NCBI GenBank assembly: GCA_947630925.1
Contig: CANRJM010000008.1
Location: forward strand, 1 to 64,000
DNA: 64,000 nt
Direction: 5' to 3'
From: an uncultured Lachnospiraceae bacterium
GTDB taxonomy: Bacteria > Bacillota > Clostridia > Lachnospirales > Lachnospiraceae
Shown here: one piece after another, positions 1 to 9,180 of the stretch
Layout: each line of letters starts with the position of its first letter
Numbering within the stretch: position 1 is the first letter of the stretch
The notes under the pieces: model-generated
What the model saw: the letters and a program-made list of their open reading frames with translations, nothing else
Told to the model about the DNA's origin: nothing
Databases searched by the model: none
Position numbers and translations under genes: made by a program

Positions 1-227
1 CGGAAGCAGCAGTTGGCGGCCCGATTGCCCTGATTGAAGAAGGAGATATCATTGCGATTAATATTCCGGAAAATACGATTCATATGAAGGTATCCGAGGA
101 AGAACTCGCAAAGAGAAGAGCAAATTGGAAGCCAAAGGAGTCTGCCGATATGACGGGGTATCTTGCAAGATATGCCTCTATGGTAACCTCGGCGGATAAA
201 GGAGCTATTTTAGAGATAAACAGGTAA
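1..227 (+). CDS. ilvD: Dihydroxy-acid dehydratase, C-terminal fragment
   Basis: The frame is open from base 3 to a TAA at 225-227, giving about 74 C-terminal residues; the rest lies upstream of the window. The fragment carries [11 protein letters not shown], the typical IlvD C-terminus, followed by the KRRANWKP segment and the [15 protein letters not shown] tail that the family keeps. IlvD removes water from 2,3-dihydroxy-3-methylvalerate and -isovalerate in isoleucine/valine synthesis and needs an Fe-S cluster. The stop overlaps an ATG of the next gene and the acetolactate synthase follows directly, so the two form an ilv operon. Recognition is firm despite truncation. Confidence 0.93.
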   Translation, partial: EAAVGGPIALIEEGDIIAINIPENTIHMKVSEEELAKRRANWKPKESADMTGYLARYASMVTSADKGAILEINR

Positions 228-238
228 TGGAGGAAAAA

Positions 239-1930
239 ATGCGGCTAACAGGTTCTGAGATTGTGATCGAATGTTTAAAAGAGCAGGGTGTGGATACGGT
301 TTTTGGCTATCCGGGCGGAGCTATTTTAAATATATATGATGAATTATATCGCCATCAGGAAGAAATCAGACATATTTTAACATCCCATGAACAGGGGGCG
401 GCGCATGCTGCTGACGGTTATGCGCGTTCCACCGGAAAGGTTGGCGTCTGCATGGCGACAAGCGGACCGGGAGCTACCAATCTGGTTACGGGAATTGCCA
501 CGGCATATCTGGATTCCATTCCGGTGGTTGCCATTACCTGCAATGTCGGACTGCCTTTGTTGGGAAAGGATTCCTTTCAGGAGATTGATATTGCCGGGGT
601 AGCAATGCCGATTACCAAGCATAGTTTTATTGTAAAGGACGTCAACGATTTGGCGCCGACGCTTCGCCGCGCTTTTTCCGTGGCAAAGTCGGGCAGACCG
701 GGACCGGTTCTTGTAGATATTGTAAAGAATGCAACAAGCGACATGGCGGAATATGAGCATGTGACTCCGGAGGAGATCAAACGTTCCACGGAGAAGATAG
801 ACGAAAACAGTGTAAAAGAAGCGCTTTCTATGATCCGCAAAGCCAAAAAGCCTATGATTTTTGTAGGCGGCGGCACAGTTCGTTCTGATGCGGCAAAGGA
901 ATTATTTGCGTTTGTACAGAAGGTAGACGCACCGGTCACTGATTCGCTGATGGGAAAAGGAGCATATCCGGGGAATGACAAAAATTATGTAGGCATGTTG
1001 GGGATGCATGGTACGAAAACAGCAAATTTAAGTTTAGCGGAAAGCGATCTTTTGATTGTCATCGGCGCGCGTTTTTCAGACCGTGTTACCGGAAATACGG
1101 AAACATTTGCTAAAAATGCCAAAATCATCCAGATTGATGTGGATGAAGCGGAGATCAATAAAAATATTATGGTAGATCTTAGCATTATTGGAGATATTAA
1201 AGCGGTGTTAGAAATTTTAAACGGCCGTTTGGAGCAGTATTATCATAAAGAATGGATGGATAAAGTGATGGCGCGGAAGGATGCCCTTCCATTGACCTAT
1301 CACAAAGAAGCGCTGACAGGGCCGTATATTGTGGAGAAGTTAGATGAGCTGACAGAAGGGAATGCTATTGTGGCAACGGAAGTCGGACAGCATCAGATGT
1401 GGGCGGCACAGTATTTTCAATACAAAGAGCCGCGGAAACTTCTGACTTCCGGCGGACTTGGAACAATGGGATATGGTTTGGGAGCTGCAATCGGCGCAAA
1501 AGCAGGAAATCCGGATCAAACGGTTGTCAATATTGCGGGAGATGGCTGTTTCCGCATGAACATGAATGAGATTGCGACAGCAGTCAGAAGCAATCTTCCT
1601 ATTATTGAGATTATCTTTAATAACCATGTCCTGGGGATGGTAAGACAGTGGCAGACCTTGTTCTATGGGAAGCGTTATTCGCATACGGTATTAAATGATT
1701 CTGTTGATTTTGTAAAACTGGCAGAGGCAATGGGAGCAAAGGCGTTCCGGATTACCAAAAAGGAAGAAGTAGAACCGGTATTGAGGAAAGCGATTGCGCT
1801 GCAGGAACCTGTTTTGATTGACTGTATCATTGACAGCGACGATAAGGTATTTCCGATGGTAGCGCCGGGCAAGAATTTGGAGGATGCTTTTGACGAGCGG
1901 GATTTGACGAGACAGAAGGAAGAAGCATAA
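239..1930 (+). CDS. ilvB: Acetolactate synthase, catalytic (large) subunit
   Basis: This thiamine-diphosphate enzyme condenses two pyruvates, or pyruvate and 2-oxobutyrate, in the first common step of branched-chain amino acid synthesis. The 563 residues show the N-terminal ThDP domain with catalytic Glu in SHEQGAAHAADGYAR (about residue 50), a central FAD/nucleotide-fold domain, and the C-terminal ThDP motif from GDGCFRM (about 433) to IIFNNHVLGM (about 461). An upstream in-frame ATG at 227 overlaps the ilvD stop, but GGAGG at 229-233 lies 5 bases before the ATG at 239, so 239 is preferred. No ilvN/ilvH regulatory subunit follows; serC comes next. The anabolic enzyme is likelier than catabolic AlsS because of the ilvD linkage. 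Confidence 0.93.
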   Translation: MRLTGSEIVIECLKEQGVDTVFGYPGGAILNIYDELYRHQEEIRHILTSHEQGAAHAADGYARSTGKVGVCMATSGPGATNLVTGIATAYLDSIPVVAITCNVGLPLLGKDSFQEIDIAGVAMPITKHSFIVKDVNDLAPTLRRAFSVAKSGRPGPVLVDIVKNATSDMAEYEHVTPEEIKRSTEKIDENSVKEALSMIRKAKKPMIFVGGGTVRSDAAKELFAFVQKVDAPVTDSLMGKGAYPGNDKNYVGMLGMHGTKTANLSLAESDLLIVIGARFSDRVTGNTETFAKNAKIIQIDVDEAEINKNIMVDLSIIGDIKAVLEILNGRLEQYYHKEWMDKVMARKDALPLTYHKEALTGPYIVEKLDELTEGNAIVATEVGQHQMWAAQYFQYKEPRKLLTSGGLGTMGYGLGAAIGAKAGNPDQTVVNIAGDGCFRMNMNEIATAVRSNLPIIEIIFNNHVLGMVRQWQTLFYGKRYSHTVLNDSVDFVKLAEAMGAKAFRITKKEEVEPVLRKAIALQEPVLIDCIIDSDDKVFPMVAPGKNLEDAFDERDLTRQKEEA

Positions 1931-1940
1931 AATTTGTTCA

Positions 1941-1970
1941 TTGAATAGACCATGCTCTATTTAATATAAA
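1941..1970 (+). promoter_or_regulatory. Possible sigma-A promoter for serC-serA
   Basis: TTGAAT and TATAAA are separated by 18 bases in the 76-base gap between ilvB and serC. The spacing is one base above the optimum and no terminator separates the two genes, so read-through from ilv is also possible. Confidence 0.4.
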
Positions 1971-2006
1971 ATGTAGGATGATTTTACAGAAGGAGGCACA
2001 TGAATA

Positions 2007-3089
2007 ATGAGCAGAGTGTATAATTTTTCAGCCGGTCCGGCGGTATTACCGGAAGAAGTGTTAAAAGAAGCCGCAGAGGAAATGTTGGATTATCAGGGTT
2101 CCGGTATGTCTGTAATGGAAATGAGCCATCGTTCTAAGGTTTATGATAACATTATCAAAACAGCGGAACAGGATTTAAGAGACTTAATGCAGATTCCGGA
2201 TAATTATAAGGTAATGTTTCTTCAGGGGGGAGCTTCCCAGCAGTTTGCCATGATTCCAATGAATCTGATGAAGAATAAGGTTGCGGATTATATTGTAACC
2301 GGTCAGTGGGCAAAAAAGGCATGGCAGGAGGCCTCCAGATATGGCAAGGCAAATAAAATTGCGTCTTCTGAAGACAAGACGTTTTCATACATTCCGGATT
2401 GTTCGGATTTGCCGATTTCTGAAGATGCCGATTATGTATATATTTGTGAAAATAACACCATATATGGCACCAAATATAAAGAGCTTCCAAATACAAAAGG
2501 AAAAACCCTGGTAGCAGATGTTTCCTCCTGCTTTTTATCGGAGCCGGTAGATGTCTCAAAGTATGGGGTGATTTATGGAGGCGTTCAGAAGAATATTGGA
2601 CCTGCGGGGGTAGTCATTGTGATCATGCGGGAAGATTTGATTACAGAAGATGTACTTCCGGGAACGCCGACCATGCTGAAGTATAAAACGCATGCAGATG
2701 CAGATTCCCTTTATAATACGCCGCCTGCGTACGGGATTTATATTTGCGGAAAGGTCTTTCAGTGGCTCAAAAAGATGGGTGGCTTAGAGGCAATGAAGAA
2801 ACGCAATGAAGAAAAAGCAGCGATTCTTTATGATTATTTGGATTCCAGCAGTCTTTTCAAAGGTACTGTTGTGCCAAAAGACCGCTCTTTGATGAATGTT
2901 CCTTTTGTCACGGGCGATGCAGATATGGATGCAAAGTTTGTAAAAGAGGCAGAAGCGGCAGGATTTGTAAATCTGAAAGGACATCGTACCGTCGGAGGCA
3001 TGAGAGCAAGTATTTACAATGCGATGCCGAAAGAGGGTGTAGAGAAGCTGGTTGAGTTTATGAAGAAGTTCGAGGAGGAGAATGCGTAA
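2007..3089 (+). CDS. serC: Phosphoserine aminotransferase
   Basis: This PLP enzyme converts 3-phosphohydroxypyruvate and glutamate to phosphoserine, the second step of serine synthesis. The 360 residues match the family length. The N-terminus NFSAGPAVLPEEVL is the SerC signature, and GGVQKNIGPAGV (about residue 190-205) holds the Schiff-base lysine. AGGAGG at 1991-1996 precedes the start. An ATG at 2000 is nearer but opens only a seven-codon frame that stops at once, so the ATG at 2007 is used. The stop overlaps the serA start (TAATG), which suggests translational coupling. Confidence 0.96.
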   Translation: MSRVYNFSAGPAVLPEEVLKEAAEEMLDYQGSGMSVMEMSHRSKVYDNIIKTAEQDLRDLMQIPDNYKVMFLQGGASQQFAMIPMNLMKNKVADYIVTGQWAKKAWQEASRYGKANKIASSEDKTFSYIPDCSDLPISEDADYVYICENNTIYGTKYKELPNTKGKTLVADVSSCFLSEPVDVSKYGVIYGGVQKNIGPAGVVIVIMREDLITEDVLPGTPTMLKYKTHADADSLYNTPPAYGIYICGKVFQWLKKMGGLEAMKKRNEEKAAILYDYLDSSSLFKGTVVPKDRSLMNVPFVTGDADMDAKFVKEAEAAGFVNLKGHRTVGGMRASIYNAMPKEGVEKLVEFMKKFEEENA

Positions 3090-4252
3090 TGTTTAAATAT
3101 ACATGTTTAAATCCAATTTCCCGGGTTGGTCTGGAGGTACTGACAGAGGAATATCAACAGATTGATACTATGGAAGGAACAGACGCCGTATTAGTCCGCA
3201 GCGCAGCAATGCATGATATGGAGCTGCCGGATAGCCTGAGCGTGATTGCAAGAGCCGGCGCTGGCGTGAATAATATTCCGCTTGACAAATGTTCCGAAAA
3301 GGGAATCGTAGTCTTTAATACGCCGGGCGCCAATGCAAACGGTGTAAAGGAAATGGTTCTTTCCGGTATGCTGCTTGCTGCAAGGGATATTTATGGCGGC
3401 ATCAGTTGGGTAAAAGAAAATGCCGGAGATGAAAATATCAATAAAACCATGGAAAAGGCAAAGAAAAATTTTTCCGGTACAGAAATCAAAGGAAAGAAAC
3501 TTGGAATCATCGGATTGGGCGCAATCGGCGTCCTGGTTGGCAATGCGGCGAACCGTATGGGGATGCAGGTATATGGCGTAGATCCGTTTTTATCAGTGAA
3601 GAACGCCCTGAACTTGAACCGTGATGTTACGGTATTAAAATCCTATGAAGAATTATACCGGATATGTGATTATATTACGATACATGTTCCTTTCATAGAG
3701 GAAACAAAGGGAATGTTAAATAAAGAGGCGTTTGCCCAGATGAAGGACGGCGTGGTCATTCTGAATTATGCCAGAGATTTACTGGTAAATGATGAAGATA
3801 TGAAAGAAGCTTTAGAGTCCGGGAAGGTTAGAAAATATGTAACAGACTTCCCGAACGCGGCCGTTGTCCGTATGCCGAATGTTATTGCAACACCGCATTT
3901 GGGCGCATCAACGGAAGAATCAGAGGATAACTGCGCAGCAATGGCGGCGGAAGAAATCCGTGAATATTTGGAAAATGGTAATATTATCAATTCCGTCAAT
4001 TATCCGAACTGCGATGCGGGCGTCTGCAGTACGGCAGGCAGGATTACGATTGCGCATAAGAATATGCCGAAAATGCTAAACCAGTTTACAAATGTGATTT
4101 CTGCGGAAGGAATCAATATTGACCATATGACAAATAAGAGCCGCGGGGAGTATTCTTATTGTGTTCTGGATATTGATTCCAAACTGCCGGCGGAACTGAT
4201 TGATAAGCTGCGGGCGATTGACGGCGTTTTGAAGGTTCGTATTGTTAAATAA
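3089..4252 (+). CDS. serA: D-3-phosphoglycerate dehydrogenase
   Basis: It oxidises 3-phosphoglycerate to 3-phosphohydroxypyruvate with NAD+, the first serine step, feeding SerC encoded just upstream. The 387 residues show a Rossmann fold with GIIGLGAIG (about 140-148) and the active-site HLGAST segment (about 270). A C-terminal stretch of about 75 residues reads like an ACT domain (VISAEGINIDHMTNKS, then the DGVLKVRIVK end), consistent with serine feedback. It is the short clostridial form rather than the roughly 530-residue type. A GGAGGAG ribosome site lies inside the end of serC. A strong terminator follows. Confidence 0.95.
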   Translation: MFKYTCLNPISRVGLEVLTEEYQQIDTMEGTDAVLVRSAAMHDMELPDSLSVIARAGAGVNNIPLDKCSEKGIVVFNTPGANANGVKEMVLSGMLLAARDIYGGISWVKENAGDENINKTMEKAKKNFSGTEIKGKKLGIIGLGAIGVLVGNAANRMGMQVYGVDPFLSVKNALNLNRDVTVLKSYEELYRICDYITIHVPFIEETKGMLNKEAFAQMKDGVVILNYARDLLVNDEDMKEALESGKVRKYVTDFPNAAVVRMPNVIATPHLGASTEESEDNCAAMAAEEIREYLENGNIINSVNYPNCDAGVCSTAGRITIAHKNMPKMLNQFTNVISAEGINIDHMTNKSRGEYSYCVLDIDSKLPAELIDKLRAIDGVLKVRIVK

Positions 4253-4311
4253 TGTAGACGGAAAATAGAAGGTTGGAAAGCGTATTTTCTGTCGCTATGG
4301 AAGACAGGATA

Positions 4312-4344
4312 AAGGGCAGGCTGTAGGATAAGCCTGCCCTTTTT
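4312..4344 (+). terminator. Rho-independent terminator after serCA
   Basis: The arms AGGGCAGGCT and AGCCTGCCCT pair perfectly over ten bases around an eight-base loop and run into TTTTT. It ends the ilv-ser transcription block. Confidence 0.88.
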
Positions 4345-4379
4345 AGAAATAGGGAAGCGCAAAGTACGCAAATGGAAAA

Positions 4380-5807
4380 GTGAGGTTGATTACTTTGGAT
4401 TATCAGGAGGCAATGGCTTATATCGGGATGATACAGAGAACATTAGGAAGCGATTATTCTCTGCGTGATGTTAAAGAATTAGCTGCACGGATGGGAAGAC
4501 CGGACAGAAATCTGAATGTGATTCATGTGGCGGGAACAAACGGAAAAGGTTCGGTATCTCATGACATTGCCAATATACTTTTGGCTTCCGGATATACGGT
4601 TGGCAGGTATCTTTCCCCAACTATTTTTGATTATCGGGAGAAGATTCAATACGGCGGCAGGACAAAAAAAGGAGACGGTTTCCAATGGATTTCAGAAGAG
4701 GAGACTGCCGCTTGCCTCACTGCGATAAGAACGCAGTGCGAGGCCATGAGAGAAGAAGGGTATGGTCAGCCGACTGCCTTTGAGATGGAGACGGTTATGG
4801 CCTTTTGCATGTTTGCGCAGTGGAAAGTAGATGTGGCAGTTATAGAGGCAGGTCTTGGGGGCAGACTGGATGCGACCAATATTGTAGAGCATCCCCTGCA
4901 ATGTATCTTTACATCAATCAGTATGGATCATACTGCATTTCTGGGAAATGGTATTGCGGAAATTGCAAAGGAAAAGTATGGCATTATCAAACACGGTACG
5001 CAGGTCATTTCCTTAGAGCAGGAACCTTTAAAACCTCTGCTGCTTTCCGTCTGCCAAAAAGAAAAGGCAGAAGTATCCTTTGTGGATCCTGCCCAAATAC
5101 AGCAGAGAAAAAGCGATTTGGAACAACAGAGTTTTCTGTTCCAGGGGAACCGGTATACGATTGCACAGTGTGGAATCTATCAAGCCGAGAATGCCGCGCT
5201 GGCAATTACTTCTGCCTGTCGGTTAAGCCGGATGGGATTTGACCGGATTACGCAGGCAGCGATTCGGGAGGGGCTGATGAAGAGCAGGTGGAAAGGACGG
5301 TTTGATATCGTTTCCAGAAATCCGTTTTTACTGTTAGACGGAGCGCATAATCCTGATGCGGCAAAATGTCTGAGGCAGTCTTTGGAGGCCTATTTTCCAA
5401 CCGTGCATTTTTTGTTTATCATTGGCGTGTTCCGGGATAAGGACTATCGGAATATCATCGCGCAACTGCTTCCGATAGCCTCCGGGATCTACACAGTTAC
5501 AGCGCCGGGAGCAAGAGGGCTTGACAGCAGGCAATTAAAAAAGACAATTCAGGATATGCTTGCCTGCTCAGGCAAGGATTCCAATCTTACGGATTGCCAC
5601 AGGACAGAGCTGTCCCGCAGGATATTTGCCTGTGATTCCATGCAGGAGGCGTTAGAACGTGCTCTTTTGCAAAAAAGCGGTGAAAAAACCGTTGTATGCG
5701 GTTCTTTATCCATTTTAGGGGAGGTATATGAATATCTGGATCAGGGGAAGGGAAAACAGGCAGAAGAAAGCAGGAAAAAAAATGAGGATTGGAACAAAAG
5801 CATTTGA
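4380..5807 (+). CDS. folC: Bifunctional folylpolyglutamate / dihydrofolate synthase
   Basis: FolC adds glutamate to dihydropteroate and then to folates, in an ATP-dependent Mur-ligase-like reaction in the cytoplasm. The 475 residues contain the P-loop HVAGTNGKGSVSH (about 48-60), the family segment YLSPTIFDYREKI, the metal-binding EAGLGGRLDATN and C-terminal LLDGAHNPDAA. There is no well-placed ATG. GTG at 4380 opens the frame, but TTG at 4395 with GAGG nine bases upstream also fits and gives LDYQEAMAYI, closer to the usual FolC start. The end overlaps folP by 26 bases, so both are surely co-transcribed. Confidence 0.93.
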   Translation: MRLITLDYQEAMAYIGMIQRTLGSDYSLRDVKELAARMGRPDRNLNVIHVAGTNGKGSVSHDIANILLASGYTVGRYLSPTIFDYREKIQYGGRTKKGDGFQWISEEETAACLTAIRTQCEAMREEGYGQPTAFEMETVMAFCMFAQWKVDVAVIEAGLGGRLDATNIVEHPLQCIFTSISMDHTAFLGNGIAEIAKEKYGIIKHGTQVISLEQEPLKPLLLSVCQKEKAEVSFVDPAQIQQRKSDLEQQSFLFQGNRYTIAQCGIYQAENAALAITSACRLSRMGFDRITQAAIREGLMKSRWKGRFDIVSRNPFLLLDGAHNPDAAKCLRQSLEAYFPTVHFLFIIGVFRDKDYRNIIAQLLPIASGIYTVTAPGARGLDSRQLKKTIQDMLACSGKDSNLTDCHRTELSRRIFACDSMQEALERALLQKSGEKTVVCGSLSILGEVYEYLDQGKGKQAEESRKKNEDWNKSI

Positions 5808-6645
5808 CTTTACGGGAAACCATACTTATGTGATGGGGATTTTAAATGTAACGCCGGATTCCTTTTCCGATGGCGGAAATTACTGTAAAAAGGATGCGGC
5901 TATGCGGCATGTGGAAGAAATGATAAAACAGGGCGCAGATATTATTGATGTGGGCGGAGAATCAACACGGCCCGGCTATATTGCGATATCGGTTGAAGAG
6001 GAGGCAGAGCGGGTAGTCTCTGTTATCGGGGAAATCAAGAAACGATATGATATCCCGGTTTCCATTGATACTTACAAGGCTCCGGTAATGGAGGCGGCGC
6101 TTTCTGCCGGAGCTGATATGGCAAATGATATCTGGGGACTTAAGTACGATTTGTTTTTTGCCCCGAAAGAGAAAAAGTCGGTATGGAATTGCGGCACCAT
6201 GGCAGAAATCATTGCAAAGCATGATGTACCGGTATGTATAACGCATAACCGCAAGGAAGCAGAATATGACAATCTGATTCAGGATATGCTGTCGGATGGG
6301 AAGGAAAGCATCCGCATAGGGGAAACGGCGGGGATAAAAAGAAGCCGGATGATATTGGATCCGGGGATTGGGTTTGGAAAGACTTATGAACAAAATTTGG
6401 AGATCCTGGCAAACCTGGACCGATTTCATGAATGGCAGATGCCGCTTTTGTTAGCCGCCTCCAGGAAGTCTGTCATAGGACTGACACTGGGATTGCCGGC
6501 AGACGAGAGAGAGGAAGGTACGGTTGTAACTTCCGTTTTGGCGGCGCAGAATCATTGGAATATGGTGCGCGTACATGATGTAGAAAAAAATGTCAGAGCA
6601 ATCAGGATGTTAGAAAAAATTATGGGGGTAAAGGCGGAAAGATAG
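5782..6645 (+). CDS. folP: Dihydropteroate synthase
   Basis: It joins p-aminobenzoate to the pterin pyrophosphate and is the sulfonamide target. The 287 residues form a TIM barrel with both signatures: MGILNVTPDSFSDGG near residues 17-31, and IIDVGGESTRPG near 55-66. ILDPGIGFGKT and the final RVHDVEKNVRA are also typical. The frame extends 18 codons upstream into folC, but the ATG at 5782 has an AGGA site and gives the standard length. Other pterin genes (folE, folK, folB) are not adjacent, so this is a partial folate cluster. Confidence 0.95.
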   Translation: MRIGTKAFDFTGNHTYVMGILNVTPDSFSDGGNYCKKDAAMRHVEEMIKQGADIIDVGGESTRPGYIAISVEEEAERVVSVIGEIKKRYDIPVSIDTYKAPVMEAALSAGADMANDIWGLKYDLFFAPKEKKSVWNCGTMAEIIAKHDVPVCITHNRKEAEYDNLIQDMLSDGKESIRIGETAGIKRSRMILDPGIGFGKTYEQNLEILANLDRFHEWQMPLLLAASRKSVIGLTLGLPADEREEGTVVTSVLAAQNHWNMVRVHDVEKNVRAIRMLEKIMGVKAER

Positions 6646-6742
6646 GTTTCTGTATTTTTACGGGGTTTTCTTCCGGCATTCTTTGTGCTATACTTATTTG
6701 TCAGTATGAAAGTATACAAAAATCGAACAGGAGGAAAGGAAA

Positions 6743-7909
6743 ATGGATGTAGTAATTTCAGATGCAGTAAAATACATTGGTGTTGACGATAAAACCATTG
6801 ATTTGTTTGAAAGTCAATATGTGGTGCCGGAGGGGATATCGTATAATTCCTATGTGATTCTGGATGAGAAGATAGCGGTTATGGATACGGTAGATAAGCG
6901 CGGCATGAATGAATGGGAAGACAAACTGTTAAAAGCGCTTGATGGAAAGAAGCCGGATTATCTGGTAATATCGCATCTTGAGCCGGATCATGCAGGAAGC
7001 ATTGAAAGACTGGTAGAATTGTTTCCGGAGATTACATTGGTAGGTAACGACAAGACCTTTCGGATGATGCCGCAGTTTTTTTCGTTCCCAATCGAGAGCA
7101 ATACGCTGAAAGTAGCAGAAGGGGATACGTTATCTTTGGGCACGCATACGCTGCACTTTGCCATGGCGCCGATGGTACACTGGCCGGAGGTTATGGTAAC
7201 ATATGAGAGCAGTGAAAAAATTCTCTTTTCTGCAGACGGTTTTGGAAAGTTTGGAGCGCTTGATGCAGAAGAAGAGGAAGACGGATGGGCATGCGAAGCA
7301 AGGCGCTATTATTTCAATATAGTCGGAAAATATGGAGCGCAGGTGCAGGCGCTGCTGAAAAAAGCGGCTGCATGGGACATTGCATGCATTTGTCCGTTAC
7401 ATGGTCCGATTTTAAAGGAGGATTTAGATTACTATCTGAACTTATATCAAACATGGAGCAGTTATCAGCCGGAAGACGAGGGAATTTTGATCGCCTATGC
7501 ATCCATTCATGGAAATACCGGGGAAGCAGCGAATCAACTGGCTGAAATTCTCCGTAAAAAGGGAGCCCCGAAAGTTGTTGTCAGTGATTTGGCACGAGAC
7601 GATATGGCAGAGGTGATTGAGGATGCTTTCCGTTATGACAGAATGATCGTAGCGGCTGCAAGTTATGATGGCGGTGTGTTCCCTTGTATGCAGGATTTTC
7701 TTCATCACTTACAGAGCAAGGCGTATCAAAACCGTAAGGTCGGCATTTTGGAAAATGGTTCCTGGGGGCCGACTGCCGCAAGAACCATGAAGGGGATTTT
7801 AGAAACCATGAAAAACCTTACAATAGTAGAGCCGGTCGTAACGATTCGTTCCACAATGAAAGAATCTGATCTGCCTGCTATGGAGCAGCTTGCAGACGCT
7901 ATGCTGTAG
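6743..7909 (+). CDS. fprA: Flavodiiron protein (FprA-type oxygen/nitric oxide reductase)
   Basis: Flavodiiron proteins reduce O2 to water or NO to N2O in the cytoplasm of anaerobes, using electrons from rubredoxin or a flavoprotein. The 388 residues divide into a metallo-beta-lactamase-like diiron domain and a flavodoxin domain. Diiron ligands are visible as HxExD (H78, E80, D82), H146, D165 and H220. The flavodoxin FMN loop is ILIAYASIHGNTGEAA near residue 250. The gene has a strong GGAGG site and appears monocistronic, with a terminator-like hairpin after it. It marks a strict anaerobe that meets occasional oxygen. No rubredoxin gene is adjacent. Confidence 0.94.
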   Translation: MDVVISDAVKYIGVDDKTIDLFESQYVVPEGISYNSYVILDEKIAVMDTVDKRGMNEWEDKLLKALDGKKPDYLVISHLEPDHAGSIERLVELFPEITLVGNDKTFRMMPQFFSFPIESNTLKVAEGDTLSLGTHTLHFAMAPMVHWPEVMVTYESSEKILFSADGFGKFGALDAEEEEDGWACEARRYYFNIVGKYGAQVQALLKKAAAWDIACICPLHGPILKEDLDYYLNLYQTWSSYQPEDEGILIAYASIHGNTGEAANQLAEILRKKGAPKVVVSDLARDDMAEVIEDAFRYDRMIVAAASYDGGVFPCMQDFLHHLQSKAYQNRKVGILENGSWGPTAARTMKGILETMKNLTIVEPVVTIRSTMKESDLPAMEQLADAML

Positions 7910-7919
7910 GGATAAGACG

Positions 7920-7970
7920 GGCTGTAACAGAGAAGCGGGAGAGGCTTTTTTCTGTCGCAGCCTTATTTTT
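7920..7970 (+). terminator. Probable terminator after the flavodiiron gene
   Basis: GGCTG pairs with CAGCC, and inside them ACAGA with TCTGT and AAGC with GCTT, giving an interrupted stem. TTATTTTT follows at once. The internal mismatches make it weaker than other terminators in this window. Confidence 0.6.
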
Positions 7971-8012
7971 CCCTGATAAGATGGAAAAAGTTTTTGGGAT
8001 AAGGAGGCCGGC

Positions 8013-9143
8013 ATGTATCTTGCGTTTTTTATTTTACCATTCCTGTGCCTGATACCACTGGCGTTTTACCTGTATATCTGCATCGCGAGACTGTTCCGCT
8101 TGTTTTCAAAGCCGAGCAAAAAGTGGAAGCGGGGGCTGGCAATAGCGGCAACGGCAGTATGCCTCTATTTTTCATGGCCAATATTCCGCACAAGCGCCAT
8201 GTTTATTTATCATTTCTTTGTGGTTGGCTTGCTATTGGAACTGCTTTATTGGATCATCAGAAAGCATGTGCAACCTATGCCTGGGATATTGGATGTTCTT
8301 TACCGCAGCAGTGCGGTAACCTTTGTACTGGTTCTCCTCATTATGGGATATGGATTTTATAATATCCATCATGTCCAGGAGAAGGATTATACCGTTTTCA
8401 CAGATAAGCTCGACCATTCCATGCGGGCTGCGGCAATTTCCGATTTGCATTTGGGCAATACAATGGATGCTGCAGCGTTCGAGGGCTATTGCAGGACGAT
8501 TGAGGGAAAGCATCCGGATTTCTTTGTACTGGCGGGGGATATCTTTGATGAATCGACTCGGAAAAGTGAGATGCAGAAGGCGGCAAAGATTCTTGGAAAC
8601 GTAAAAAGTACTTATGGTACCTATTATGTTTTAGGAAACCATGATCCGAATCATTATACCCAAAACCCGCAGTACAGCATGGAAGAGATGTGCCGTACGT
8701 TAGAAGAGGCAGGCGTCTATGTTCTGAGGGACAATGTGCTCAGTGTCGGCGGAATGAATCTGATTGGACGGTTGGATGCTGCCTTTCCGGAACGAAAATC
8801 AACAAAGGAGCTGATGGGTTTCGCAGATTCCGGTAAATTTACTTTTCTGCTTGACCATCAGCCGATAGGATTACAGGAAAATGCAAAGGCATCTGTGGAT
8901 TTGCAGTTATCCGGCCATACGCACGCAGGACAGATATGGCCGACTGGGACTATTATGCAGTGGCTGGGCGTCAGCGAGTTAAATTATGGGCATAAAAAGA
9001 TTGGGAAGATGGATATGATTGTTACTTCCGGCATCGGCGGATGGGGCTATCCGATCCGAACCGGCGGACATAGCGAGTATGTTATTATAGATATTCTTCC
9101 AAAGCAGGCTGACAGCCGGGAACAGGCAAATTCCCCAAAATAA
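8013..9143 (+). CDS. Membrane-anchored metallophosphoesterase (YkuE/YaeI-like)
   Basis: The first 115 or so residues hold about four hydrophobic segments, followed by a calcineurin-like phosphoesterase domain. All metal motifs are present: AISDLHLGN (DxH), VLAGDIFDE (GDxxD), YYVLGNHDPN (GNHD) and LSGHTHAGQIWP (GHTH). Relatives act on phospholipid or nucleotide phosphoesters at the membrane, for example lipid A precursor hydrolases and uncharacterised YkuE-type proteins; the substrate here is unknown. AAGGAGG lies six bases before the ATG. The next gene, a Nudix hydrolase, starts 37 bases later and may be co-transcribed. Confidence 0.87.
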   Translation: MYLAFFILPFLCLIPLAFYLYICIARLFRLFSKPSKKWKRGLAIAATAVCLYFSWPIFRTSAMFIYHFFVVGLLLELLYWIIRKHVQPMPGILDVLYRSSAVTFVLVLLIMGYGFYNIHHVQEKDYTVFTDKLDHSMRAAAISDLHLGNTMDAAAFEGYCRTIEGKHPDFFVLAGDIFDESTRKSEMQKAAKILGNVKSTYGTYYVLGNHDPNHYTQNPQYSMEEMCRTLEEAGVYVLRDNVLSVGGMNLIGRLDAAFPERKSTKELMGFADSGKFTFLLDHQPIGLQENAKASVDLQLSGHTHAGQIWPTGTIMQWLGVSELNYGHKKIGKMDMIVTSGIGGWGYPIRTGGHSEYVIIDILPKQADSREQANSPK

Positions 9144-9180
9144 GAAAACAGGCGGTTAGAGATAGAACGGAGCAGATGAT

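Noticed and set aside
6660-6742. Promoter for the flavodiiron gene (TATACT near 6692)
   Set aside because: A -10 is visible, but the only -35 at 17 bases is TTTTCT, too poor to call.
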